Below are positions 1-7,409 of a stretch of DNA of 47,616 bases, piece after piece. The stretch's first letter is position 1; the number at the start of each line of letters is the position of its first letter. The notes under the pieces are model-generated. The model did not search any database, was not told the origin of the DNA, and was given only the letters and a program-made list of their open reading frames with translations. Position numbers and translations under genes: made by a program. This DNA is from Nitrospira sp. (lineage in GTDB: Bacteria > Nitrospirota > Nitrospiria > Nitrospirales > Nitrospiraceae), in the NCBI GenBank assembly GCA_023248215.1, contig JAHFEW010000025.1, forward strand, positions 2,490 through 50,105, in the 5' to 3' direction.

Positions 1-60
1 CCCCTTGCAAAAAAATTCGTCTCGGGGCAACATGCCGCCAGCAACTTTCTTGAGGAGCCT

Positions 61-990
61 ATGGCGGAGCAGCGCAGACTGCAGTTCTATCAAGCGGACG
101 TGTTTACAGATGAACCATTCGGTGGGAATCCCGTGGCCGTGTTTCCCGATGCCGATGGGTTGACCGATGTGGAGTTACAGCAGATCGCCCGCGAGATGAA
201 TCTTTCGGAAACCGTCTTTGTCTTTCCGCCGACCGACAAGGCGGCCGTCGTCAAAATGCGTATCTTCACCCCGACGCAGGAAATTCCCTTCGCCGGGCAT
301 CCGGTGATCGGCACCTTCTTTGTGCTAGGGATGCTGAAACGCCTGACCCTCAAGGGACCGGTGACCAGGGTCCTGCAGGAATGCAATTTGGGACTGTTTC
401 CAGTCGACATCCATACGCGAGACGGCGTGATCGAACGTGTGGTGATGTCGCAACCCAGCCCACAGTTTCTCGATGTGATCGATGAACCGGAAGCGCTCTT
501 TGCGATTGCCCGCTCGCTGGGAATTACCAAGGCGCTGATCACGGAGACTCGGTTTCCGGTGCAGGTCGTGTCCACGGGTCTGCCGGTCATCATCGTGCCG
601 GTGCGGACGCTCACGGCCGTTCGTTCGATCATTCCTGATGTCGCTGCCATCGCGGAACTCTGCCAGCAATACGGCGCCAACGGCCTCATGGTGTTCAGTA
701 CGATGACGGTCGAGCAGTCCTCGACGGTGCATACACGGATGTTCGCTCCGTTGATCGGGATCGTGGAAGATCCCGCGACCGGCAGCGCCAGCGGCGCCTT
801 GGGCGCCTACTTGGTGCAACACGGTGTCGTGGATATCAGCCCGATGACCGAAATTACGGCTGAGCAAGGTTATGAGATCGACCGTCCATCACGCATTCTG
901 ATTCAGGTGGATTCCGACGAGGAAGTCATTCAAGCCGTGATGGTCGGGGGGCAAGCCATGATGGTGGTGGAAGGGACGCTCACCTTTTGA
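61..990 (+). CDS. PhzF family isomerase/epimerase
   Basis: The 309-residue protein fits the PhzF fold, a two-lobed relative of diaminopimelate epimerase that uses a glutamate as general acid/base. The family signatures are visible: NPVAVF near residue 24, the presumed catalytic Glu50 in MNLSETVFV, the PFAGHPVIGT strand-turn near 80, and EDPATGSASGALGAY near 240. A GAGGAG box at 53-58 lies just before the ATG, so the start is well placed. It stands alone on the plus strand, followed by an AT-rich spacer. The family covers phenazine isomerases and many enzymes with unknown substrates. No phenazine genes are nearby, so the substrate cannot be named and a phenazine role is unlikely. Confidence 0.9.
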   Translation: MAEQRRLQFYQADVFTDEPFGGNPVAVFPDADGLTDVELQQIAREMNLSETVFVFPPTDKAAVVKMRIFTPTQEIPFAGHPVIGTFFVLGMLKRLTLKGPVTRVLQECNLGLFPVDIHTRDGVIERVVMSQPSPQFLDVIDEPEALFAIARSLGITKALITETRFPVQVVSTGLPVIIVPVRTLTAVRSIIPDVAAIAELCQQYGANGLMVFSTMTVEQSSTVHTRMFAPLIGIVEDPATGSASGALGAYLVQHGVVDISPMTEITAEQGYEIDRPSRILIQVDSDEEVIQAVMVGGQAMMVVEGTLTF

Positions 991-999
991 GGAATGCTC

Positions 1000-1077
1000 A
1001 ATTCTCAATTTTCAATGATGCAAGAATTTAACATCACAAATTGAACACTGAACATTACACATTGAACATTTTTCTGA
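1000..1077. repeat. AT-rich spacer with repeated TTGAACATT/TTCAAT units
   Basis: This spacer between the PhzF-like gene and the alcohol dehydrogenase is much richer in A+T than its surroundings. It consists of near-repeats of the words TCAATT, TTGAACA and GAACATT. The same words return at 6028-6091. It could be a degenerate hairpin terminator or a simple-sequence intergenic repeat; the stem is weak by eye. Confidence 0.45.
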
Positions 1078-1123
1078 TCAGTGCTCACCATTCCGCGTCA
1101 ATATTTCCCATTTGGGAGGATTC

Positions 1124-2155
1124 ATGAACGCGGTGGTCTTTCACGAACATGGTGGGCCGGGCAAATTGCAGTATCAAGAGATGCCGGCGCCGACCCGCGG
1201 CCAGAATGAGGTCCTCGTTCGGGTGAAAGCCTGCGCGTTGAACCACCTCGACATCTGGATCCGGCAGGGCAGTCCGGCCTATCCGATGCCGCTTCCGCAT
1301 ATCTCCGGTTCAGATATCGCCGGGGTGGTCGAACAGATCGGCTCCCAGGTGGAGGGTGTCGTCGAGGGGGAGCGCGTCTATGTTTCCCCCGGCGTCGGCT
1401 GCGGGCGGTGCGAACAGTGTTTCGCTGGTCGCGACAACATGTGCCGCTCCTACGGGTTGATCGGGGCGATGTGTCATGGCGGCTATGCGGAGTACGTCAA
1501 GGTCCCGGCGCGGAATGTGTTTCCAATTCCAGGCACGTTGACCTTCGAGCAGGCTGCGGCGTTTCCTCTAGTGTCGGTCACCGCTTGGCACATGTTATTT
1601 ACGCTCGCCAATCTGCAGCTCGGCGAAGACGTGCTGATCATGGGCGCGGGCAGCGGGGTGGGGCACATGGCGATCCAAATGGCCAAGCTGGCCGGCGCCA
1701 GGGTCTTGACCACGGTCGGCAGCGACGACAAAATCGCAAAGGCCAAGGCCGTCGGGGCCGACGAGGTGATCAACCACAGCCGCGAGCAGGTGAACCAACG
1801 GGTGCGCGAGCTGACTCACCGCCGCGGTGTGGATGTGGTGATCGAGCATATCGGCCCGGAGGTGTGGGGGCAGTGTGTGGATTCGTTGGCCAAGGGTGGG
1901 CGCTTGATTACCTGCGGGGCTACGACTGGGGCGGACGTGAAGCTGGATCTCCGCTATGTCTATTCCCGCCAGCTCACGATCAAAGGTTCGTATATGGGGT
2001 CTCAGAGTGAATTGCTCAAGGCCGCTCAATTGATCGGACAGGGGAAGTTGCGACCCTTGATCGATCGAACCTTTCCTCTGGCTGATGCCAAGGCTGCGCA
2101 AGAGTATCTTGTGGGTAGGACGTTTTTTGGTAAGATCGTGCTGACGATACCGTAA
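1124..2155 (+). CDS. Zinc-binding alcohol dehydrogenase/quinone reductase (MDR superfamily)
   Basis: This is a 343-residue medium-chain dehydrogenase/reductase. An N-terminal GroES-like domain is followed by a Rossmann domain with the NAD(P) motif MGAGSGVGHMA near residue 178. The structural zinc lobe is intact, with Cys93, Cys96, Cys99 and Cys107 in GCGRCEQC plus the later Cys. Cys37 and the GSD motif near 62 fit a catalytic-zinc or quinone-reductase-like site. I chose the ATG at 1124, which follows GGGAGGA, over an upstream in-frame TTG. The substrate cannot be told from sequence. The CBS gene follows by about 50 bases on the same strand and may be co-transcribed. Confidence 0.9.
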   Translation: MNAVVFHEHGGPGKLQYQEMPAPTRGQNEVLVRVKACALNHLDIWIRQGSPAYPMPLPHISGSDIAGVVEQIGSQVEGVVEGERVYVSPGVGCGRCEQCFAGRDNMCRSYGLIGAMCHGGYAEYVKVPARNVFPIPGTLTFEQAAAFPLVSVTAWHMLFTLANLQLGEDVLIMGAGSGVGHMAIQMAKLAGARVLTTVGSDDKIAKAKAVGADEVINHSREQVNQRVRELTHRRGVDVVIEHIGPEVWGQCVDSLAKGGRLITCGATTGADVKLDLRYVYSRQLTIKGSYMGSQSELLKAAQLIGQGKLRPLIDRTFPLADAKAAQEYLVGRTFFGKIVLTIP

Positions 2156-2206
2156 TGCGGCTTCATTATCGAATCTCTTGTCCCAATGGGCAGAAAGGCA
2201 TGTGAC

Positions 2207-2641
2207 ATGGCGACTGTTGCGCAGATCATGAACAAGCATCCCCAAAGTGTTGGTCCTACCACTTCCATTCGCGGTGCGGCGAAAAAAATGCGGGAGTTGC
2301 GAGTCGGCTCACTCCTCATCAAGAAGGGGAAGAACCATGTCGGCATCGTGACCGATACCGACCTGGTGCGGAAGGCGCTGGCGACGAATCAAGACGTCAC
2401 GAAACTCACGGTCGAGAAGATCATGACGTCTCCCGTCTGTACGATCGAGGCGAGCCAGGCGGTTGACGAGGCCCAGGATATGATGGGTGATCTCGGCGTG
2501 CGCCATCTCGCGGTGACCAGGGGAGGGGCGATTGTCGGGGTGGTGTCGGTACGCGATCTATTAATGTTTTACAAGCGGTACGCGCAATCGAAGATTCCCA
2601 CGAATGAGGTGTATTCTGAACCGAAAATCGGCCAAGACTAA
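2207..2641 (+). CDS. CBS-pair domain protein
   Basis: The protein has 144 residues and is almost entirely two CBS motifs (Bateman module). Each has the usual pattern of a VxxIM start, a hydrophobic strand and a closing GIVTDTDLVRK or GVVSVRDLL segment. Such modules bind adenine nucleotides such as AMP, ATP or SAM and usually regulate a partner; no effector domain is attached here. The ATG at 2207 follows GAAAGG at good spacing and gives the usual family N-terminus, so I prefer it to the ATG at 2186. A paralogue lies at 25658-26050. The stop codon sits at the left edge of a palindromic element. Confidence 0.9.
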   Translation: MATVAQIMNKHPQSVGPTTSIRGAAKKMRELRVGSLLIKKGKNHVGIVTDTDLVRKALATNQDVTKLTVEKIMTSPVCTIEASQAVDEAQDMMGDLGVRHLAVTRGGAIVGVVSVRDLLMFYKRYAQSKIPTNEVYSEPKIGQD

Positions 2642-2813
2642 CAGGACGTTGAAAACGGCCTCCAGCTTCGTTCTCGGCTCATCAAAACCCTCAACGTACC
2701 CCAGAGGGTACGCTGAGGGTTTTGTTTTGCTTGCGGTCTTGCCTGAGGAAAAGCGCGTCTCGGCGCGCTGGGGATTGGGTGGGTGGGAAGAGGGACCGTT
2801 TTGAACATCCTGT
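2641..2813. repeat. Palindromic intergenic element with 22-bp imperfect terminal inverted repeats
   Basis: Bases 2641-2662 (ACAGGACGTTGAAAACGGCC plus two) pair with 2792-2813 at about 19 of 22 positions. A strong central hairpin at 2684-2723 is nested inside. The whole 173-bp block can fold as one long interrupted cruciform. It encodes nothing convincing. From memory, similar blocks ending in GAACATCCTG are common between Nitrospira genes; I cannot verify that here. It may be a MITE- or REP-like element. Confidence 0.7.
2684..2728 (+). terminator. Hairpin terminator after the CBS gene
   Basis: AAAACCCTCA-A-CGTACCC (2684-2701) pairs with GGGTACG-C-TGAGGGTTTT (2706-2723) around a CAGA loop. 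There is one internal A/C mismatch and a T-rich tail follows. The flanking A and T runs would let it work in both directions. It forms the core of the surrounding palindromic element. Confidence 0.75.
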
Positions 2814-2940
2814 GCGATTGGTCAGGGAATTCCCACCGATGCATTGACGCTCCTGAGGGGTTTCTGCGACGTACGGGCTGTATGTCACGGTCCGCTCACG
2901 GTCTGCGCTCGGTGGCGAGCTGAGCTTGAAGCAGGGCGTA

Positions 2941-3453
2941 CTACTTGGTGAGTTCTTTGACGAGGTGGCCGAGTTCAGGAAGGATCAGTTTTTCCATGGC
3001 CAGGCGCACCGCATTTTCTGAGCCCGGCGTGGAGAACAGTACCCGCCCGTGGACGATGCCGGCGGTTGCGCGGGTCATGATGGCCGGTGAGCCGATCTCC
3101 TGGTAGGTGAGTGCCCGAAAAATTTCTCCGAATCCATCCAGACGTTTTTCGAGCATGGCGTCCACTGCTTCAAACGTCGAATCCCGTCGAGAGATCCCTG
3201 TCCCGCCGTTGACGAGGATGGCGTGAATCCCCTCGGTCCGTATGGCCTCGCCGATGCATTCCTTGATCAGCAGGGGCTCATCTTTCACGAGGTGGTAGGC
3301 CAGCACCTGATGCCCCTGTTCCTTCAGCAGCCGCATGATCAGTTGGCCGCTGGTATCGTTATCGGGTGTACGGGTGTCGCTGCAGGTGACGACCATGCAC
3401 CCGACGCTTCGGGGCGCCTGGGCTTTGTGTTCGTGTGGAGTGGAGTGTGCCAC
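2941..3453 (-). CDS. moaB: MoaB/MogA-type molybdopterin adenylyltransferase
   Basis: This 170-residue protein of the MoaB/MogA fold acts in molybdenum cofactor synthesis by adenylating molybdopterin before metal insertion. Visible signatures are VTCSDTRTPDNDTSG near residue 23, the NGGTGISRRD loop, and TPGSENAVRLAM near the end. Length and motif order match MoaB (trimer-like, about 170 aa) better than MogA. The reading frame begins with GTG at 3453, 26 bases after the ferredoxin gene, so the two are probably one transcript. Molybdo-enzymes such as nitrite oxidoreductase would need this cofactor if the host is Nitrospira, but that link is inference. Confidence 0.88.
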   Translation of the reverse strand: MAHSTPHEHKAQAPRSVGCMVVTCSDTRTPDNDTSGQLIMRLLKEQGHQVLAYHLVKDEPLLIKECIGEAIRTEGIHAILVNGGTGISRRDSTFEAVDAMLEKRLDGFGEIFRALTYQEIGSPAIMTRATAGIVHGRVLFSTPGSENAVRLAMEKLILPELGHLVKELTK

Positions 3454-3479
3454 GGTCGTCGGTCACACCTTCAGTTGCG

Positions 3480-3806
3480 TCAGCCCCAGACAGAGTCGGG
3501 GTTCAACTTCTGCGCCGGCTTGCCGCCTTGGATGTGTTCGTCCAAGATGGTGGCGACGTCGGCTTCCGTGACCTTGGAATACCAGGTGCCTTCGGGATAG
3601 ACGACGACTGTCGGTCCCTGCTCACATGGTCCGAGGCAGGACGATCCAGTGACGAGTACTTCCCCTGGCATGATGCCGCGTTGCATCAACCCCATATTGA
3701 AGGTCATGAGCAGTTGCGCAGATCCTTGGTTGCCGCAGGATGGTTTGGGGTGGCCGGGCGGGCGGGCGTTGGTGCAGACGAGAATATGATATTTGGGTTT
3801 CGGCAT
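3480..3806 (-). CDS. Thioredoxin-like [2Fe-2S] ferredoxin
   Basis: This is a 108-residue ferredoxin of the thioredoxin-fold [2Fe-2S] class, related to the NuoE C-terminal part and to the Aquifex Fd4 type. Four cysteines occur in the family spacing: Cys11, Cys24 after twelve residues, then Cys57 and Cys61 in SSCLGPC. The start is supported by GAGGT eight bases before the ATG. It probably shuttles single electrons in the cytoplasm; the partner is unknown. It lies immediately upstream of moaB on the same strand, which hints at but does not prove a link to cofactor or molybdo-enzyme chemistry. Confidence 0.9.
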   Translation of the reverse strand: MPKPKYHILVCTNARPPGHPKPSCGNQGSAQLLMTFNMGLMQRGIMPGEVLVTGSSCLGPCEQGPTVVVYPEGTWYSKVTEADVATILDEHIQGGKPAQKLNPDSVWG

Positions 3807-3859
3807 GATGACCTCTAATTAGCGATAGCGATATGGGTGATTGACGACGTGCCGGGCGG

Positions 3860-4303
3860 TCAGTGTGGTTTGTAGGCCTGCCATTGCTCGCTGCATTCCT
3901 CGGGCAACTTCCACTGCTTGAGTCCCTTGATGACCCAATCAATGTAATGCTCCTTCGGCTTGAATTTGCCGATGGGATTGGCCGCATGGGTCGTGACCAG
4001 CATTTTTTCGCCCTCTGCCGTGATCACGGTGACCGGCAGATGCCGGTAGGCCCCCTGCGGGACATCGTCTTCGAACTCGTCCAGGATCTTGAGATCCTCA
4101 TCGGTGATCTCGAAGACGGCACCCCAAACTTTTTCCCCTGGCGATGGAATGACACTCGCGAGACCGCATCGCCACTGCGTCGACCAGCGGCAGAACTGAA
4201 TGCTGTGGTCGGGGAGATAGGCCGTGAAGAGAAACTTGTGTTCGGGGGCGCGGCGCTTGAGTTGAGACAGATTTAAATTGTCCGCGTAGAAGAAGAACTT
4301 CAT
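3860..4303 (-). CDS. Gamma-glutamylcyclotransferase-like (AIG2/GGCT) family protein
   Basis: The 147-residue protein begins FFYADNLN, a variant of the YGSNL substrate loop of GGCT-like proteins. It carries LDEFED near residue 74, whose Glu78 matches the catalytic glutamate of the LDxxEG motif, followed by AYRHLPVTV. The fold call is good but the substrate is not: members act on gamma-glutamyl peptides, gamma-glutamylamines or glutathione, and many are unassigned. The change of Gly to Asp in the nucleotide-like loop suggests a divergent member. No ribosome binding site is obvious before the ATG. It is transcribed alone, upstream of the ferredoxin-moaB pair. Confidence 0.75.
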   Translation of the reverse strand: MKFFFYADNLNLSQLKRRAPEHKFLFTAYLPDHSIQFCRWSTQWRCGLASVIPSPGEKVWGAVFEITDEDLKILDEFEDDVPQGAYRHLPVTVITAEGEKMLVTTHAANPIGKFKPKEHYIDWVIKGLKQWKLPEECSEQWQAYKPH

Positions 4304-4504
4304 TGAACAGTGATGCTCCGATTATATGGCGTAGGTTGACCGGTACTTGTACCACAGCGTTGCGCGGCCTTGTCAAGCACAGCGACTTCCAGACGTCTCC
4401 GGTTGTGGCCCGCCGCAGCGCCGTTCCGTGATTGACAGTGAAATCTGGCGCCACATATGATGACCATTCATCAACGATGTGCCTGCAGCGTATGGTCTTA
4501 CACT

Positions 4505-4960
4505 ATGAGTAAAGCGCTCCATTACGCGGTTGTTCTTCTTCTCCTGGTCGGAGGGTTGGTGTATTGGTGGATGAAACCACCGACCCTCAATCCGATGACC
4601 GACCCACAGGCGGCTCAGGCCCTGGCATTGGTGCAGACCCATCGGGCGGTCGGCTATCCGACCATTCTCCAGGCCTTCAACGAACGGGCCCGCATTCAGG
4701 AGGCCCGCAAGCTGGGCTTGCGTTTGGGGGAGTGGCAGGTGATCAAGCAGGATGGGCAGCGGTACGAGGTTCGCATCTACATGCGTGAGCAGGGGACGAC
4801 GCAATGGTTCGAACGGGATTTCATTTGGCACGTCGATTTGGCCACGAAGCGAGTGAATGCCGCCTCGCTGCCGGCCGATGGCCTGATGCCGGAAGGACCG
4901 GAAAGCGGACGACCGCGCAATCCCGCCGCAGATTCCCCTCCGCTGCCTCCTACAATGTAG
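4505..4960 (+). CDS. Small membrane-anchored protein of unknown function
   Basis: I do not recognise the family. From the ATG at 4505 the product has 151 residues: a short basic start, one transmembrane helix (residues 6-22, YAVVLLLLVGGLVYWWM), then a soluble domain of about 100 residues and a proline-rich tail. The soluble part alternates charged helix and strand, with segments such as GEWQVIKQDGQRYEVRIYM suggesting a small beta-rich domain outside the membrane. An upstream in-frame ATG at 4457 would add sixteen residues without helping the membrane anchor. The 3' end overlaps the convergent Rieske gene by 11 bases. Confidence 0.7.
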   Translation: MSKALHYAVVLLLLVGGLVYWWMKPPTLNPMTDPQAAQALALVQTHRAVGYPTILQAFNERARIQEARKLGLRLGEWQVIKQDGQRYEVRIYMREQGTTQWFERDFIWHVDLATKRVNAASLPADGLMPEGPESGRPRNPAADSPPLPPTM

Positions 4961-5276
4961 GTGGAATTTTCACTTGCACGTTCGGGCCTTGCACCCGCAC
5001 TTCTACGCAGGCCACAGAGATCTCAGGGTTTTCGGGACGCTCGCCGGTGCGGACATTGAAGCGCCACCCATGCCAGGGGCATTCAAGCACTTCCCCGTCC
5101 AGAGTGCCTTCACCCAGCGGCCCGCCCGCGTGTGGACAGGTGTTATCGACGGCCCGAAAGGTTCCATTCACATTGCAGAGGGCGAGAAAGATGCCTTCGA
5201 CCTCCACAGTTCGGCAGGTTCCCGGCGGAATCTCGTCCACTTGGGCCACGGTGACATAAACGGCGAGTGAATCCAT
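4950..5276 (-). CDS. Rieske [2Fe-2S] ferredoxin
   Basis: The product is a 108-residue soluble Rieske protein with both cluster motifs intact: CPH at residues 47-49 and CPWH at 66-69, giving Cys47, His49, Cys66 and His69 as ligands. There is no signal peptide or membrane anchor, so it resembles the free ferredoxin components of dioxygenases or the NirD-type subunit rather than a bc1-type Rieske. No oxygenase or nitrite reductase large subunit is adjacent, so its electron partner is unknown. AAGGGA precedes the ATG. The gene overlaps the 3' end of the convergent small membrane protein gene. Confidence 0.92.
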   Translation of the reverse strand: MDSLAVYVTVAQVDEIPPGTCRTVEVEGIFLALCNVNGTFRAVDNTCPHAGGPLGEGTLDGEVLECPWHGWRFNVRTGERPENPEISVACVEVRVQGPNVQVKIPPTL

Positions 5277-5477
5277 GCGGTCCCTTTGTAAATTACAGGA
5301 GGATCTGGGGCGACTTACGATTGGGTAACATTCTGTACGTTATGGCCTAAGCGCTTGATTTCATTAATTACATGTGGCATAGATTGAGCATATGCATTCA
5401 GGGAAGGGTACAACGCCGCCGTCATTTTGCTATTCTTAAAATAGTGCACTCACTCATAGGAGACCGCCGGAGCTGCT

Positions 5478-6023
5478 ATGGAAATGACCTTGTTGCTCAA
5501 CTCCACCTATGAACCGTTGCGTGTCCTGCATTGGCAGAAGGCCATTACCTTGCTCTGGCAGGGGAAGGTCGAAGTCCTCGAAGTCTACGACCGCCAAATC
5601 CACGGCATCTCTATCTCGATCAAACTTCCGTCGGTGATGCGGCTCCTGAAGCTCGTCAAGCTCAAGGAGAGTCACCGGGCTGTGAAGTTTTCCCGCATCA
5701 ACATTTTTACGCGGGACGGTTATTGCTGCCAATACTGCAAACGCAAGTTCCGCACCGAAGAATTGACGTTCGACCACGTCGTGCCCATCGCGAAGGGTGG
5801 GCGGAAGACCTGGGAAAACATCGTGACGGCCTGCTGGCGGTGCAATAACCGGAAGAGCGGCCGGACGCCGGAAGAAGCGAATATGCGTCTCATTAAAAAG
5901 CCCGTGAAGCCCCGCTGGAGCCCCACGGTTACGATTACCATCGGGATTCGCAACACGCCGGAAAGCTGGCGGGACTATCTGTATTGGAATTTGGAACTCG
6001 ATGCGGACCCGGCCGAGACGTAG
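5478..6023 (+). CDS. HNH endonuclease family protein
   Basis: This is a 181-residue HNH protein of a type common as a stand-alone housekeeping gene in many bacteria. The nuclease core spans residues 76-128. A zinc knuckle is formed by Cys84, Cys87, Cys119 and Cys122 in YCCQYC and ACWRC, and the DHVVPIAKGG motif carries Asp99 and His100. An N-terminal region of about 70 residues (LLNSTYEPL, LPSVMRLL) is typical of this subgroup. Its cellular role is unsettled. There are no restriction, phage or toxin genes nearby, so a mobile origin is not supported. The 201 bases upstream contain short palindromes but no confident promoter. Confidence 0.9.
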   Translation: MEMTLLLNSTYEPLRVLHWQKAITLLWQGKVEVLEVYDRQIHGISISIKLPSVMRLLKLVKLKESHRAVKFSRINIFTRDGYCCQYCKRKFRTEELTFDHVVPIAKGGRKTWENIVTACWRCNNRKSGRTPEEANMRLIKKPVKPRWSPTVTITIGIRNTPESWRDYLYWNLELDADPAET

Positions 6024-6041
6024 CCGTCAATTTTCAATGGT

Positions 6042-6091
6042 CAATGTTTAATGTTCAATTTCGGCAGTTTCTGATTGAACATTGTGCATTG
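6042..6091. terminator. AT-rich hairpin between convergent genes
   Basis: AATGTTCAAT at 6050-6059 pairs perfectly with ATTGAACATT at 6074-6083 around a 14-base loop. The stem extends outward as CAATG/CATTG past three mismatches. It lies between the convergent HNH and CcmI-like genes, where a bidirectional terminator is expected, but it lacks the usual GC core. It shares words with the spacer at 1000-1077. Confidence 0.5.
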
Positions 6092-6106
6092 CTCATGTCC
6101 TCTCGC

Positions 6107-6559
6107 CTAGTACACCTTATCGATCGTAATCATCAGATCGCGCCCGCCGGGCAAGGTCGGATTCTTCGCATAACGTCCTTCCATATCTCCCGGTTGCGGT
6201 TGACCGGCCTGGCCGTCGCGATCCAGACGGGCAATCACATCCACCATGCCTTTCAGCTCGCTACCTTGCACCATGACATCCGCATTGGTTATTTCGAACT
6301 GCACCGGAAATTTCGGTCCGTCGATCCGTTTGGCGGCGAGGGGTCGCGGTGGTCCTGTCGGGCGCCGCACGATCACAAACAACACGTCGGTCGGTTTGAC
6401 CTGGTCGGCCAAATTGGGCGCAATCTCTACTTGTCCTGCGATCGACCCGCCGCCCTGATCCGGTTCTCCGATGTGTGCAATGCCGAAATAGGCAGCCAGC
6501 GCCGCAATGCCGATGACCCCTCCAGCCATTCCCAGGGATCGTCCTGTATATCCAGCCAC
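6107..6559 (-). CDS. Membrane-anchored CcmI/CycH-type Ig-like domain protein
   Basis: The 150-residue protein has an N-terminal transmembrane segment (residues 10-30) and one domain of about 110 residues. That domain closely matches what I know of the C-terminal periplasmic domain of CcmI/CycH, the apocytochrome c chaperone. Matching features are the sequence order GQVEIAPNLA, LFVIVRRPTGPPRPLAAKR, FPVQFEI, DVIARLDRDG and QPGDMEG, then a closing DLMITIDKVY. The TPR region that binds apocytochrome c in full CcmI is absent. A role in cytochrome c maturation is therefore inference; the domain may have been reused. The organism's tetrapyrrole genes lie about 14 kb away. Confidence 0.72.
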   Translation of the reverse strand: MAGYTGRSLGMAGGVIGIAALAAYFGIAHIGEPDQGGGSIAGQVEIAPNLADQVKPTDVLFVIVRRPTGPPRPLAAKRIDGPKFPVQFEITNADVMVQGSELKGMVDVIARLDRDGQAGQPQPGDMEGRYAKNPTLPGGRDLMITIDKVY

Positions 6560-6732
6560 AATATGCTCCTTTGTTTACTCACCGTGAGAGCGAGGGCTCC
6601 CTCGTCATCCAGCGCGCGCATTATACCCAGCTCATGGCGGAAAGGGGAATGCCGAAGCGGGTTTACCCTGTGAAATCGCCTGTTGTATGATACGCCCTTA
6701 CCTTGTTGACGCCTTGTTGGAGGATTATGACG

Positions 6733-7392
6733 ATGGCTGCAAATTCTGGCTTTCAAATTTCACTCGATGTGCGCGGTTGGCCGGTTCTGGTCATCGGTGG
6801 CGATGAGGAGGCGGCTGAAAAGGTTCAGCGGTTATTGGACGCCGGCGCCAAGGTGACCGTGATCAGTCCCACCATGAACGAAACGCTTCGCAAGCTGGCG
6901 GCCTCGGCCAAGATTATTCACCGCGGCCGGCATTTTCGCGCGAACGATCTGGAGAGCGCCATTCTGGTGTTGAACACGATGCGGGATGACCGTGAACTTT
7001 CCCATTCGCTGATGCGGCTGGCTCGCGAGCAGAAATTCTTGATCTGGTCCGTCGACCAGCCCGACGTGTCGAACGTGGTGATGCCGGCCGTCGTCAGCTG
7101 CGGTCACCTTCGCCTGGCGGTCAGCACGAGCGGTCAGGCGCCCGCCCTATCCGGATTCATGAAGGAAGATCTGGAACGTATTTTGGATAGTGAGTTCGCC
7201 GCCTTTGTCGATTGGCTGGGGCAGCTTCGCGAGCAGGCCAAAGCCAACGAACCGGATGCGGAAAAACGCCGCGCCCTCCTCCGTGAGGCGCTGGATGGAT
7301 TTCGTCTCTTGGGGAAAGTGCAGTATCCCAAGGTGTGGCTCGATCACCGCGCGAGCCAACAGGCTCCCGCGACACCTGCATCAACCACCTAA
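6733..7392 (+). CDS. SirC-like precorrin-2 dehydrogenase / sirohydrochlorin ferrochelatase
   Basis: This 219-residue protein matches the N-terminal half of CysG (SirC/Met8-type), which oxidises precorrin-2 with NAD and can insert iron to give siroheme. A Rossmann motif VIGGDEEAAEK starts at residue 20. Asp108 in VDQPD aligns with the catalytic Asp104 of enterobacterial CysG, followed by MPAVV and the VSTSGQAPAL loop. The third glycine of the usual GGGxVA is replaced by Asp, a mild oddity. I chose the ATG at 6733, nine bases after GGAGG, over the ATG at 6727. Its substrate would come from the CobA-HemD fusion at 24044-25609. The thiamine-binding protein gene follows directly. Confidence 0.85.
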   Translation: MAANSGFQISLDVRGWPVLVIGGDEEAAEKVQRLLDAGAKVTVISPTMNETLRKLAASAKIIHRGRHFRANDLESAILVLNTMRDDRELSHSLMRLAREQKFLIWSVDQPDVSNVVMPAVVSCGHLRLAVSTSGQAPALSGFMKEDLERILDSEFAAFVDWLGQLREQAKANEPDAEKRRALLREALDGFRLLGKVQYPKVWLDHRASQQAPATPASTT

Positions 7393-7409
7393 GGAGGACG
7401 ACGACGGCC

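Noticed and set aside
61-990. Phenazine biosynthesis gene
   Set aside because: Only the PhzF-like fold is present; no other phenazine genes occur, and the family is broad.
2825-2834. GGGAATTCCC palindrome as an operator
   Set aside because: A single ten-base palindrome in a spacer next to a repeat element, with no partner site or regulator gene, is likely to be chance.
5478-6023. HNH endonuclease as part of a mobile intron, prophage or defence island
   Set aside because: There are no intron structure, phage, methylase or toxin genes nearby, and this HNH type is widespread as a chromosomal single gene.
7393-7409. TPP riboswitch ahead of the thiamine-binding protein gene
   Set aside because: The gene follows the SirC-like stop codon by 17 bases, leaving no room for an aptamer.
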